From assembly GCF_000151315.2 (NCBI RefSeq), contig NW_011887305.1:788808-852807 (forward strand): DNA of 64,000 bases, written 5' to 3'. Positions 1 through 10,300 of the stretch are shown here, one piece after another. The notes under the pieces are model-generated. The model did not search any database and was not told where the DNA came from. It saw nothing but the letters and a program-made list of their open reading frames with translations. This stretch comes from Capsaspora owczarzaki ATCC 30864 (lineage: Eukaryota; Opisthokonta; Filasterea). The translations under genes were made by a program, and so were the position numbers. Numbering within the stretch: position 1 is the first letter of the stretch; the number at the start of each line of letters is the position of its first letter.

Positions 1-467
1 CGACCCAAGCCGATGCTCAGCAACTCGCTGTTAGCTCGTCTTAACTCGTCTTTGGTGCAATGTTGTGACCCTTTTTATGCTTGTTTCTCTTCCTGTTCCA
101 ATATCAGCATTTTTGTTTTCCAAATTTTCCCCATGTCCAATCTGTCGTGCGTCGCATCAGATTTACAAGCAGACCACAAATTTGGGGATGCAGCCGAAAC
201 CTTGGCCGTTCGAGCGTCCGCAATGCGACTCAGATACATTTGGATCTTCCAGGCACAAGCCGGTGCGCGTTGTTGTAACATCATCAACCACTAGTGAATA
301 ATTCAGCGCAAGTTGGGAGTTGCCAATGCTACGAGCTGTTTGCATTTCAACCTCTTCTTTCGAGGCTCTTTCGTCGTTGAGAGTCAACCTTGCCCGAGCA
401 CTATACGGAACATTCCATCGATTCGAACAAGTAGGCGGTTTGCACCCAAACATTCCGATAACTGTCG
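1..467. other. 3' flank of LRR gene 1, no gene supported
   Basis: This stretch lies downstream of the minus-strand LRR gene that ends at 468. Short open frames exist on both strands, but none has recognisable domains or clear splice signals. Part of it may be 3' UTR or the last exon of a gene outside the window. Confidence 0.4.
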
Positions 468-2981
468 TTAGACAAATCCAACATAAAGCGATTCAAACAA
501 CTCATCTCGAGAAGACTTGCTGGTTCGAACTTGAACTTGCCAACCCGCGCGCATTTGTCGGATGATAGGATCATTGGCTGGCAGGATTGTCACAAGGTCG
601 AGGTTCGAATCGACAACAGTCGATTTCTCCGAGCACTCGTATCGAAGAGCACCTTGCTCATCTCGAACAATCAAATCAAAACACAGTCACCGGTGTTGTC
701 AGGACGCTTGCGCCAGTCGCGAAGCACTTGAATTGCTTTTATACGGATTGAATTCCCATTGACGCATTGAGGCAGTGTGACTTTCAGAATAAGATACGCG
801 GGGAACTCATCATCAAACTCCGATCGCTTGCTTTGCTGCACGCCTTGCCAGTAGTGCGCTTCGTCCATAATGAGCTCGGCAATCTCGTTTGGTAGTGCTG
901 GTAGAGATGTGGGTTGATCCTCCAGCGCCAGTCCGCTGCTTAGCAAGTGAAACACGTTGTGAAGATCTTCAGCAGTTGCCAATCGTGGAAGCAAGGAGAA
1001 TGCAAGAGGGTTGATCTGGCCATCGATCCTGCGCACGAACAAGCAGAGAGAATGAGTACTCCGTAGCGACTCCTCTGGTTGGAGCACAAATCGTTCGGAC
1101 AAACAACATACCAAAAATTAGACAGAGTTCGGTTGACTTGACACATTTCATCAAACGCTTGAAGACCAACATTGCCAATGCAATTGTATCGTAGACTATC
1201 GCTAAAAGGGTGAGCAAGGTATGTCTGACCCTGGCTCAACGAGTGAGACGAGCAAAGCAAAGCGCACAGCAACTTACTCGAGCTCAGTCACCGTCGTGTT
1301 CACTTTGAGTGCTTCAGCGATTGCGTGCACTCCAATGTCACCGATCTGATTGCCACTCAAACTGTCCCATTCCCCTCCATCGGTGAGCACTCCTAATACC
1401 TTCTACTTGATCACACGCACCGGTCAACGTGAGATTGCTTACAATAGCTCATTCACCATCGTGTTCAGCTTGAGTGCTTCAGCAATCGCCTGTGCTCCAA
1501 CATCGCCAATCTGATTCATATGCAAACTGTCCATCTCCTCCATGAATGAGCACGCTGAACTGCCTTCTGTTGAAGTCACGCATTCACATGTATCAGTCAA
1601 AAGAAGCTGCCTTACTACAACTGAGTCAGTGTCGTGTTCACTCTGAGTGCTTCAGCAATCGCTCGCGCCCCAGCATCGCCAATCTGATTCTCATGCAGAC
1701 TGTCCATCTCCTCCATGAATGAGCACGCTGAACTGCCTTCTGTTGAAGTCACGCATTCACATGTATCAGTCAAAAGAAGCTGCCTTACTAGAGCGTCGTC
1801 ACCGTCTTGTTCACTCTGAGTGCTTCAGCAATCGCGTGCGCTCCAGCATCGCCAATCTGACAGGCACACAGTCTGTTCATCCCATCAGTGAGCACTCCGA
1901 ATACCTTCTACTTGACCACCCACTCATAAGCACCAGTAGATGCGAAATGCCTGACTTGAGGCAAGACAGCGTCTTGTTCACTTTGAGTGCTTCAGCAATC
2001 GCGTGCGCTCCAGCATCGCCAATCTGACTGTCACTCAGTCTGTTCATCCCCTCCATCAGTGAGCACTCTGAATACGCCACGCTGGATCACATTCACATGC
2101 GACAGTCAAAGTGAGGCGACTGACCCGAGCTTAGTCACCGTTGCATTCTCTTTGAGAGCCTCAAAAATCGCCTGTACACCAGCATCGCCAATCTGACTCT
2201 CCCACAAACTATACGTCCCATTCATCAGAGAGCGCTCGTCTGAATCACCCACTCTCATGCACCGACAAGAGTGAGATGCCTCACTCAAGAGAAGTCAGCG
2301 TCGTGTTCGCTTTGAGTGCTTCAGCAATCGCTCGCGCTCCAGCCTTGCCAATCTGATTACAGCCCAAACTATCCGTCCCCTCCATCAGTGAGCACTCTTC
2401 TGAATCACCCACTCAAATGCATTAGTCAAAGTGCGATATGCCTTACTCGAGGCGCCTCAGCGCCGTGTTCACTTCAAGTGCCTCAGCAATCGCTTGTGCA
2501 CCAGCATCGCCAATCTGATTCGTATGCAGACTGTCCGTCCTTTGTCGTCACTACACTGCTGAATTATCCACTCAACAGCACAGATGCCATACTGGAGCTC
2601 CTTCAGTGTCCTGTTCACTTTCAGTGCCTCTGCAATCGCCTGCGCACCAACATGACCAATCTGAGTCGCCCACAGACTGTCCATCCCTTCCATCGGTGAG
2701 CACTCTTCTGAATCGCCCAATCACATGCAACAGTCAAAGTGAGGTGCCTTACATGAGCCAGGTCACCGTCTTGTTCACTTTGAGCGCCTCAGCAATCGCC
2801 TTCGCTTCGTCATCACCAGTCTGATGATCACCCAGACTGTTCCCCTCCATTTTCGTCAGCACACACTCGCGCTGTCAACACTGTGTTCCAATCAACTCGG
2901 GCTTTTATCTTACATGAGGTTTCCACTCGCATTCTTGACTTTGTCGTACAACTCGCGCTGTCTTTCAGTCATGCTTTGCAT
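468..2981 (-). CDS. LRR protein with DEAxYW-type C-terminal domain (gene 1)
   Basis: Role unknown; probably an intracellular LRR protein. It reads from the right: an N-terminal helical segment (2981-2910) containing TERQRELYD, then about eleven LRRs, each in its own exon, down to about 1111, then a C-terminal domain (about 1025-468) with a DEAHYW motif and the ending LYVGFV. The repeats follow the 28-residue ribonuclease-inhibitor/NLR type, for example NQIGDAGAQAIAEALKVNTT. The C-terminal domain is clearly homologous to that of the next gene. From memory, the LPxEIxxxIxDEAxYW opening and the ending resemble a galactose-binding-like domain of basidiomycete proteins; this is not verified. I chose the ATG at 2981 by analogy with gene 2, so an upstream exon is possible. 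Exon joins are inferred from GT-AG signals. Confidence 0.7.
1111..2846 (-). repeat. Array of about 11 one-LRR exons
   Basis: About eleven ~84-nt exons recur every ~150-170 bp, near 1111-1198, 1272-1363, 1441-1530, 1612-1705, 1786-1877, 1957-2050, 2124-2215, 2290-2378, 2452-2540, 2586-2690 and 2753-2846. On the minus strand each begins after a GACAG-like acceptor and ends before a GTAAGT-like donor, in the same phase, so any exon could be lost or duplicated without a frame change. Introns are about 70-80 bp and more divergent than the exons. Confidence 0.75.
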
Positions 2982-3235
2982 CTCCTCAAAACAGCTTAAC
3001 AAACAAGGACTGACACTTCCCAAAAACAGACTCAAATGCCAAACCTTTTTGAACGGGAGTTTATTTGAATACAATTCAGACAAACCTGCCAAACCGACTC
3101 CATTTCTTGTTATGGGTTGATGTGTATCTGTATTTGGAGTGTGCTCACTGGTCGCTTTGTATTAGTGAAGTCTCTTCTTTCCTTATTATTCCTCTCATCA
3201 TCAACCTATAACTCGTATCTTCGTGGAACGATCTC

Positions 3236-3490
3236 TGATCATAACATTTCTTAGCCTTGATTCTTTCCAGATTCGTGCTCCGGATTCATGTTCGTAGTGA
3301 GCAACGACAGCGAGAGTAATGGACATGCATTGATTGTTAGACATATCCAACATAAAGCGATTCTGATCATAACATTTCTTAGCCTTGATTCTTTCCAGAT
3401 TCGTGCTCCGGATTCATGTTCGTAGTGAGCAACGGCAGCGAGAGTAATGGACATGCATTGATTGTTAGACATATCCAACATAAAGGGATT
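3236..3490. repeat. 128-bp direct tandem duplication at the end of LRR gene 2
   Basis: A block starting TGATCATAACATTTCTTAGC is repeated with a 128-bp offset (near 3237 and 3365), almost base for base. The right copy runs into the last codons of LRR gene 2. The left copy therefore carries a duplicate of the gene's terminal codons and 3' flank. Confidence 0.8.
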
Positions 3491-5651
3491 CAAGCAGCAC
3501 GTCTTGGGCGGACTTGCTGGATCGTACTTGAACGTGCCAACCCTCGCGCATGTGTTCGATGATGGGAGTACTCGATGGCAATATCGTCGCGCGCGCAATG
3601 TTCGAATCGACAACATTCGGGTTTGCCGCACATTCGTATCGAACTGCACCGTTCTCATCTCGAACAATCAAATCGAAAACGCCGTCATCGATGCTGTCGC
3701 GACGTTCCTTCTTGTTACGAAGCACTTGAATGGCCTTCACACGGATCGAGCAGCCATTGATACTCTGAGGCAACGTGACTTTCAGAATACAATCGGGGAG
3801 AGTGCCATCAAACAGTGCTCGCTTAGCGTGCTTCACGCCTTGCCAGTAATGTGCTTCGTCCATAATGAAGTGGACAATCTCGGATGTCAGTGCTGGAAGT
3901 GATGCGGACTGATTGTCTAGCTCTGGCCCGCAGGTTAGTAAGCGAAACACGTCTTGAATGTCGTCAGCACTTGCTAATCGTGGAAATAAAGAGAACACAC
4001 GAGGGTTGATCTGGTTGTCGATGCTGCGCAACGAACGGGCAAGATGGAATGAGCCGTCAGCAGGGGCCAATCCATTGGTTGACCGATGGCTCTCACTTGC
4101 AAGGACTTACTCAATTTTTGGACGGGTGGCTTTGCGAGTCTCACCAATCACTTGAACAGTAACATTGCCAATGCAATTATATTGTAGGCTACCGCTCAAC
4201 GGGGGTGAGTTAGGTGACAGCATAGCAAAGTACACCGACCTCTGCTCAATGTCCTGTACGAGCAACTTACTCGAGCCAAGTCAGCTTCTTGTTCACTCTG
4301 AGTGCCTCGGCAACTGCCTGCGCTCCAGCATCGCCAATCTGATTCGCACGCAAGCTGTCCATCCCTCGTTCAGTTAGAACTATTTCGGACATGCACCCGT
4401 CAAAATTCTGACGCCTTACGAGAGCCACGTCAACGTCGTGTTCACTTTGAGTGCCTGGGCCATCGCCTGCGCTCCAGCATCACCAAACTCGTTCTGATAT
4501 AAACTGTCCATCCCCTCCATCGGTAGGTGAGCCAATTTGAACGGCCCATGTTGGATCAACCATTCACAAGCATCAAGCATCAGTCAACATCATCAAATGC
4601 CTTACTAGAGCCCAGTCAGCCTCGTGTTGCCGTTGAGCCCCTCCGCAATCGCCTGCGCCCCGGCATCGCCAATCTGATTCTCCACCAGACTGTCCATACC
4701 CATCAGTGAGTCTTCTGAATGCCCTCGTCGAATTCCACCCATTCAAAAAGGCAGCAGTCAACGTGAGATGACTCACTAAAGATGAATCAGCGCCGTGCTC
4801 GCTTGGAGTGCCTCTGCAATTGCCGTCGCACCAGCATCGCCGATTCGATTCTTGCCCAAACTGTGCGTTCCCCCCTCCATCAGTCGTGAGTCCTCTGCAT
4901 GCCCGATGAAAATCACTCACGCACAAGCACAATTGACTTACTGGAGTCCAGCCAGCGTCGTGTTCGCTTTGAGAGTGTCAGCAATCGCCTGCGCTCCAAC
5001 ATTGCCAATCTGATTTGCAGCCAAACTGTCAATTCCTTCCACCAGTGAGCACTCGTTCGGCCCCTTTTGCTGAAATTGCCCACTCACACGCATCAGCCAA
5101 CAGTGTGAAAATGCCCTTACTTGAGGGTCGCCACCGTCGTGTTGACTTTGAGTGCCTCAGCAATCGCGTTCAGCCCCGCATCGCCAATCTGATTGCTGCC
5201 CAAGCTGTTCCACACACACATTGCCTCCGTCAGTGAGCCACTCGGACCATCCTCAACTGGAACCACCTGCTCTCATGCATCAAGGAAACGCGGAATTGTC
5301 TTACTAGAGCGTCGTCACCGTCCTGTTCACCTTGAGTGCCTCGGCAATCGCCTGCGCTCCAGCATCGTCAATCTGTCGGTGCTCCAGCCTGTCGTCCAAC
5401 TCGTCAGCGCCCTGTCACACTGGTTTTCGCAACTAAACTTTGGTGCTCTCTTACGATAGAAATCCACTCGCATTCTGGATGTTGTCGTACAACTCGCGCT
5501 GTCTGTTCTGGATGTTGTCGTACAACTCGCGCTGTCTGTCAGTCATGCACTCATACGACTGCATTTTGAAGACTGGCTGCTCTCGCCCCGAAAAGTAAAG
5601 TCCTGGTAGGCGCGTATTCGACCCGGTTGGAATATTGAAAATCGTGGCCAT
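3465..5651 (-). CDS. LRR protein with DEAxYW-type C-terminal domain (gene 2)
   Basis: Paralogue of the LRR gene ending at 468. The start ATG is at 5651 and opens a segment with MTDRQRELYDNIQN, in which RQRELYDNIQN is tandemly repeated. About eight one-LRR exons follow (near 5304-5392, 5120-5215, 4943-5028, 4776-4865, 4606-4690, 4424-4510, 4270-4362 and 4094-4195). The leftmost is degenerate (YNCIGNV), as is its counterpart in gene 1. The last exon (about 4030-3465) carries the C-terminal domain with FIMDEAHYWQGV, a VFDLIVRDENG strand and the ending LYVGYV. It has fewer LRRs than gene 1, so repeat number has changed since duplication. Function is unknown; protein or ligand sensing through the LRR is inference. 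Confidence 0.72.
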
Positions 5652-6105
5652 ACAGTACTTGGTCTTTGCCTTGGAACTCCAGAGAGCAATGACGAGCGCA
5701 AGTTGCTTAGAGTCAAAATCATCGGATCGAGAATTGTATCGTGTTGATATTCATTGCCGGCAAGAGTGTGGAAACGTGGAATGAATATGGAGATCAAAAA
5801 GGCGTTCAATTTTCCAAGTTCGACAAGGAGTATTTTATCGAAATCAGCGAACAACAACACAACAAGCTAATCTAGCACTCTCACGACCACCGAATCACAT
5901 TGGGTGCAGCTATGATTCGTGTTTGAGCTTGACGCAAGTATGTCAACCTCAATAGAATCTCATCAGTACCGAGTTTGCTCAAAGAACAAAATCGCAACGC
6001 AACGATCATGCAGAAGGTTGGTGGCACGGACGTTTATGGCCGCAGTCTGCTGGCCATCTGGCCTCAAATCGATCGCGAGAGCGTCATCAAGAGAGAGGGC
6101 TTGAT
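5652..6105. promoter_or_regulatory. Upstream region of LRR gene 2
   Basis: This spacer lies between the start of LRR gene 2 (minus strand) and the end of LRR gene 3 (also minus). It should hold the gene 2 promoter and the gene 3 terminator. I see no clear TATA box or other element, and no convincing coding exon. Confidence 0.35.
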
Positions 6106-8493
6106 TCAACTGCTGCCCGCTGCACTGTAGGGACCGGACACGAAGTCGGCCCTCTGCGCAATCTCCTGACAATCCTCAGCCGAAGCATCGTGGTGGTAGT
6201 ACTGCCGCAGTAGGCGCTCATGTAGACGCGACGAGAGAATAAGCCGCTCCCATTCGATATTATCTGGCGACCACGAGCGTTCGTGGTCGAGCTCATCCTG
6301 AAAGAGCTGGAAGATGACGACCGCAGGCGACGAGAGGCCGTTTCCGAGCACATGACGCCTTCTGGCCCAGTCTATGGCTTGTCGCAGGTCGGTTGTGGTG
6401 CAGAATGCGCCTTCGCGGCTGAAATCTTGGTGAGTGCTCAGTCGCTCGGGGCCGTTGGTGAATATGTAGATGGCATTTTCGTGACTGGTGCCGTGGTACA
6501 AGTAGACAGGCAGGCGGTTCTGGTAATTTGGGAGGGTGCTTTGAAACGTACTGAAATAGTCGTTAAGTGGCTGCCTGAGCGCATCTGACCCCCGTTCAAT
6601 GGCGGCGGCTGGGTAGTTCACATATTGAAGCGGTCGACCATCACGCCTTCCGGTTTGCTGCTGCGACCTCACTCCGCGTGTGTCCGGAGTGTACGGAAAG
6701 CGGGCGTCGCTTGGAGGCTCGAGGCATTCTTCTACGTACGTCAAGAGCCAGTCGGCAATTGATCGAACGCCCCACATGTCGCCGCAGCGCTGCCGGTGAG
6801 CTTCAAGAAGGTCGGCGACACGCTGGTCGAAGCCAAGAGCGTGCACGCGATCGACCAATGTCGACGTGCTCGTCAAGTCTGCGTGCTCATCCAGGTACTC
6901 GACGATTTTCCTAACGAGCTCCAGTGTCGTGCAGCGCTCGAGAAGGCCCAGGCCGTCGTCCGAAGGTAGCGGTACAAGCTCAGCAGCGCGCGGCATGCCG
7001 ATGGACTCGAGGAGGCGAACCGTGTCAGAGTACAAGTCATGCACCTGGCCTTGGCTAGTTTGCGAGACATCTATCGGGTCGTCGATCACTGAAGTATTCA
7101 AAATTTTGGTGGGTGGATCGGGGTGAGTGAGCTGATCGTCCAAAACCCGCAACCGATGACACAAAATCCTACCTTGCATTGTAGGTGCACTGGATGATTC
7201 ATGCAGTCTGACATCAGACACAGCTGCTGGTTGATGAGGATTTGGAAGGGGCGCAGAAGCAGCCGGTGGTTGATGGCGAGCGCTTGGAGTTGACGGGTCC
7301 TCTGTTCAAGATCGCGAAATAAAAAAAATCAGAGCGAGATCACAGGACATTCCATCCAGTGCTCACCTCGAGCATCCTGACCTTCCAGGACTTCGTCTCC
7401 AGGCATTTGTGAATCAACAGCCGCATCTTTGTCTTGAAGCTGCTGCTCCAGATCCTCGACACGAGGTTGCGACATACGAACTTGCTCATTGGGAGATGAA
7501 GAAGCGGAGGATCTTGATGACGGAGCCCGTTGTTGAACAGATAGCGGGATGCCATCGCTTTGAAGACTGTTGGAAGGCCAATTGCGACACAAGGAGAACC
7601 CAAGCAAATCGGAAGGTTAGGCTCCAAGGTCAGCACGACATATCTTGTCCGAATTCTCTGCATTTTGCTAAACCAAAGGGACTTACAACACACGACACCT
7701 CGTGTTGCCAGTCATTTCGAGAGCCTTCGTCCCTGCACCACCAATCCGACTTATTCTCAGACTGGTCCATGCGGTGCGAGCATGTCATCAAAACAACTCT
7801 GTCAGAAACTATCATGTCATCATCGAGCCGTCATGAGAGGAGACATACTCGAGATCGGTCAGTGTCTCGTTGTGCTCGAGTGCTTCAGCAAACGCTTGAG
7901 CTCCAGTATCGCCAATCGAATTATTGTTCAGACTGTTTCAAGCGGCAAGAGCATGTCACCAAAATAACTCTGTCAGAAACCATCACATCATCGTCAAGTC
8001 GTCGTAAGAGGAGACATACTTGAGAGCAGTTAGCGTTCCGTTGCTCTTGAGTGCTTCGGCAATCGCTTGACCTCCGTCAAAGCCAATCTGATTCGCACTC
8101 AGACTGTTTCACGCGGTAAGAGCATGTCTAAACTACCATATCATTGGCAAGCAGTCGTCAGCGTTTGAGGATCATACTCGATACTGGTCAGTGTTCTGTT
8201 GCTCTTGAGTGCTTCAGCGATCACTTTAGCCCCGGCATCATCAATACGATGGCCGGAAAGACTGTTGTGCGCACAACACGAATGTTAGGTCATTTTCGTT
8301 CAAAATACAAACTTTGGTTTCCTGACCTGAGCTCTCCGGTCGCTTGCTTCACTGTTTCAAACAACTTGTCTGTCTTGTCTGTCTTGTCTGTCATGGCTTC
8401 ATATGCCTGCTTTGCTTCTGTGTGAAGCAAATCAGTTTCAGTGAGATGAAAGTCGTTTGACTGCCGAGTTTTCTGCGATTCTTCCACCGCCAT
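6106..8493 (-). CDS. LRR protein with C-terminal ART/DUF3990-like domain (gene 3)
   Basis: It starts at ATG 8493 with a charged helical segment (EAKQAYEAMTDKTDKTDK). Four one-LRR exons follow (about 8173-8265, 8017-8107, 7847-7940 and a degenerate one near 7683-7770), then a Ser/Pro-rich and coiled-coil stretch (VEDLEQQLQDKD, about 7560-7370), then a large exon (about 7221-6106). That exon begins with a helical region and ends with VYLYHGTS (near 6495), GAFCTT, AIDWARRR, PAVVIFQL and DFVSGP. This order matches my memory of ADP-ribosyltransferase-fold DUF3990-like domains, with the His of YHGT as a putative NAD-site residue. Enzymatic activity is inference. A possible intron near 7171-7095 stays open in frame, so the exon edge is uncertain. 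Confidence 0.65.
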
Positions 8494-9253
8494 CTCGTTC
8501 CCGAATGCCCACTGATCTCTCGTCCGTCATCGGTATTAGGGATGTTCATCGATGGTATGAAATGCCAGGACAGGAGACACCAGAGAAAGTACAATGAAAG
8601 AGTTGCGCCGTTGCTTGCGACTGGCATCGCCTCCCTAAACCCGGGCCTCTCAGGTCCTGCTCTTCACAATCTGTCACAAAACGACAATATATTTTGGATT
8701 ATCACACAGGAAGGACGGATTTTGTTGAGATGGGATGATGATGTGGCGTTGCACAATCGTACTAGAATTGGCACAAATTTAGACTGCTGAGAGCAAAATT
8801 CGAATTGAACGCTCATGCATTGGATGTGACGAGACAGCTCTTTCGGTTTGTCTGTGCGCCGGAGACACCTTCCTCTATTGTCGGGAAACTATGAAAATAA
8901 AGGACGGTGTCTGCGAAGCTCAGAACGGTCGGAGTTGGATTGAATGCTTGATTCTTTACTGTATTCAATGATCTAATCAATGAAAGGTACACTGCAGCCA
9001 TCCTGTAAAACTCACAGGCACTCAAACATGTCGCTGTGTTGGAACCAGTCAATCGCGGCTTTGATCATTGCTGGCTCCGTGAGGTTGAACTCGAGCCAGA
9101 ATTCATCGAGATTGTACAGGTTCGACCAGCTCTTCATTCATGTTTCCATTGCGTACCGCCTCCATTTCAATATTTCAATATGTCTCATCATTGCTCCTTT
9201 TTTTGGATTTGTGTTTTGGCACTTTTCGCCAGCGCTCAGAAAGCCGATCAACA

Positions 9254-9423
9254 ATGACTTTGTGCAACCTTGCAACCAGCGCCGCTGCTCGCCTCGCCAC
9301 GCGTGCTGCCTTCCTCACAGTGCGTCCGACACCTGCGCGCACTATGGCCACGGCAGTCATCACCGCGCGGTCGAGCGTGTTGGCCGCGTCGGCGTCGTCG
9401 TCGTCTACGGTGTCATCGAGCAC
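9254..9423 (+). pseudogene. Truncated duplicate of mitochondrial RRF exon 1
   Basis: The ATG at 9254 and the following codons (TLCNLATSAAARLATRA) match the start of the intact RRF gene 1047 bp to the right. The copy stops matching at about 9423, where the duplication junction fuses it to sequence antisense to LRR gene 3. It keeps its promoter copy, so a short presequence-like transcript is possible, but no RRF domain follows. Confidence 0.85.
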
Positions 9424-9542
9424 TTGTCTGTCTTGTCTGTCATGGCTTCATATGCCTGCTTTGCTTCGGTGTGAAGTAAATCAGATTCAGTGAGATGAAA
9501 GTCGTTTGACTGCCGAGTTTTCTGCGATTCTTCCACCGCCAT
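9424..9542 (-). pseudogene. Truncated duplicate of LRR gene 3 exon 1
   Basis: On the minus strand the ATG at 9542 repeats the start of LRR gene 3 (MAVEESQKTRQS), including the EAKQAYEAMTDK segment. The copy ends at the duplication junction near 9424, before any LRR. It shares the duplicated upstream region with the intact RRF gene. Confidence 0.82.
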
Positions 9543-10300
9543 CTCGTTCCCGAATGCCCACTGATCTCTCGTCCGTCATCGGTATTAGGGATGTTCATCG
9601 ATGGTATGAAATGCCAGGACAGGAGACACCAGAGAAAGTACAATGAAAGAGTTGCGCCGTTGCTTGCGACTGGCATCGCCTCCCTAAACCCGGGCCTCTC
9701 AAGTCCTGCTCTTCACAATCTGTCACAAAACAACAATATATTTTGGATGATCACACAGGGAGGACGGATTTTGTTGAGATGGGATGATGATGTGGCGTTG
9801 CACAATCGTACTAGAATTGGCACAAATTTAGACTGCTGAGAGCAAAATTCGAATTGAACGCTCATGCATTGGATTTGACGAGACAGCTCTTCCGGTTTGT
9901 CTGTGCGCCGGAGACACGTTCGTCTATTGTCAGGAAACTATGAAAATAAAGGTCGGTGTCTGCGAAGCTCAGAACGGTCGGAGTTGGATTGAATGCTTGA
10001 TTCTTTACTGTATTCAATGATCTAATCAATGAAAGGTACACTGCAGCCATCCTGTAAAACTCACAGGCACTCAAACATGTCGCTGTTGGAACCAGTCAAT
10101 CGCGGCTTTGATCAGTGTTGGCTCCGTGAGGTTGAACTCGAGCCAGAATTCATCGAGATTGTAGAGGTTCGACCAGCTCTTCATTCATGTTTCCATTGCG
10201 TACCGCCTCCATTTCAATATTTCAATATGTCTCATCATTGCTCCTTTTTTTGGATTTGTGTTTTGGCACTTTTCGCCAGCGCTCAGAAAGCCGATCAACA

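Noticed and set aside
595-620. GGTTCGAATC, like a tRNA T-loop
   Set aside because: No matching D or anticodon arms, and the bases are coding sequence of LRR gene 1.
1111-5392. Regularly spaced ~84-bp repeats that could suggest a CRISPR or satellite array
   Set aside because: Each unit translates to one LRR and is bordered by splice signals; spacers are ordinary short introns.
9254-9423. A second functional RRF gene
   Set aside because: Only part of exon 1 is present and the RRF domain is absent after the duplication junction.
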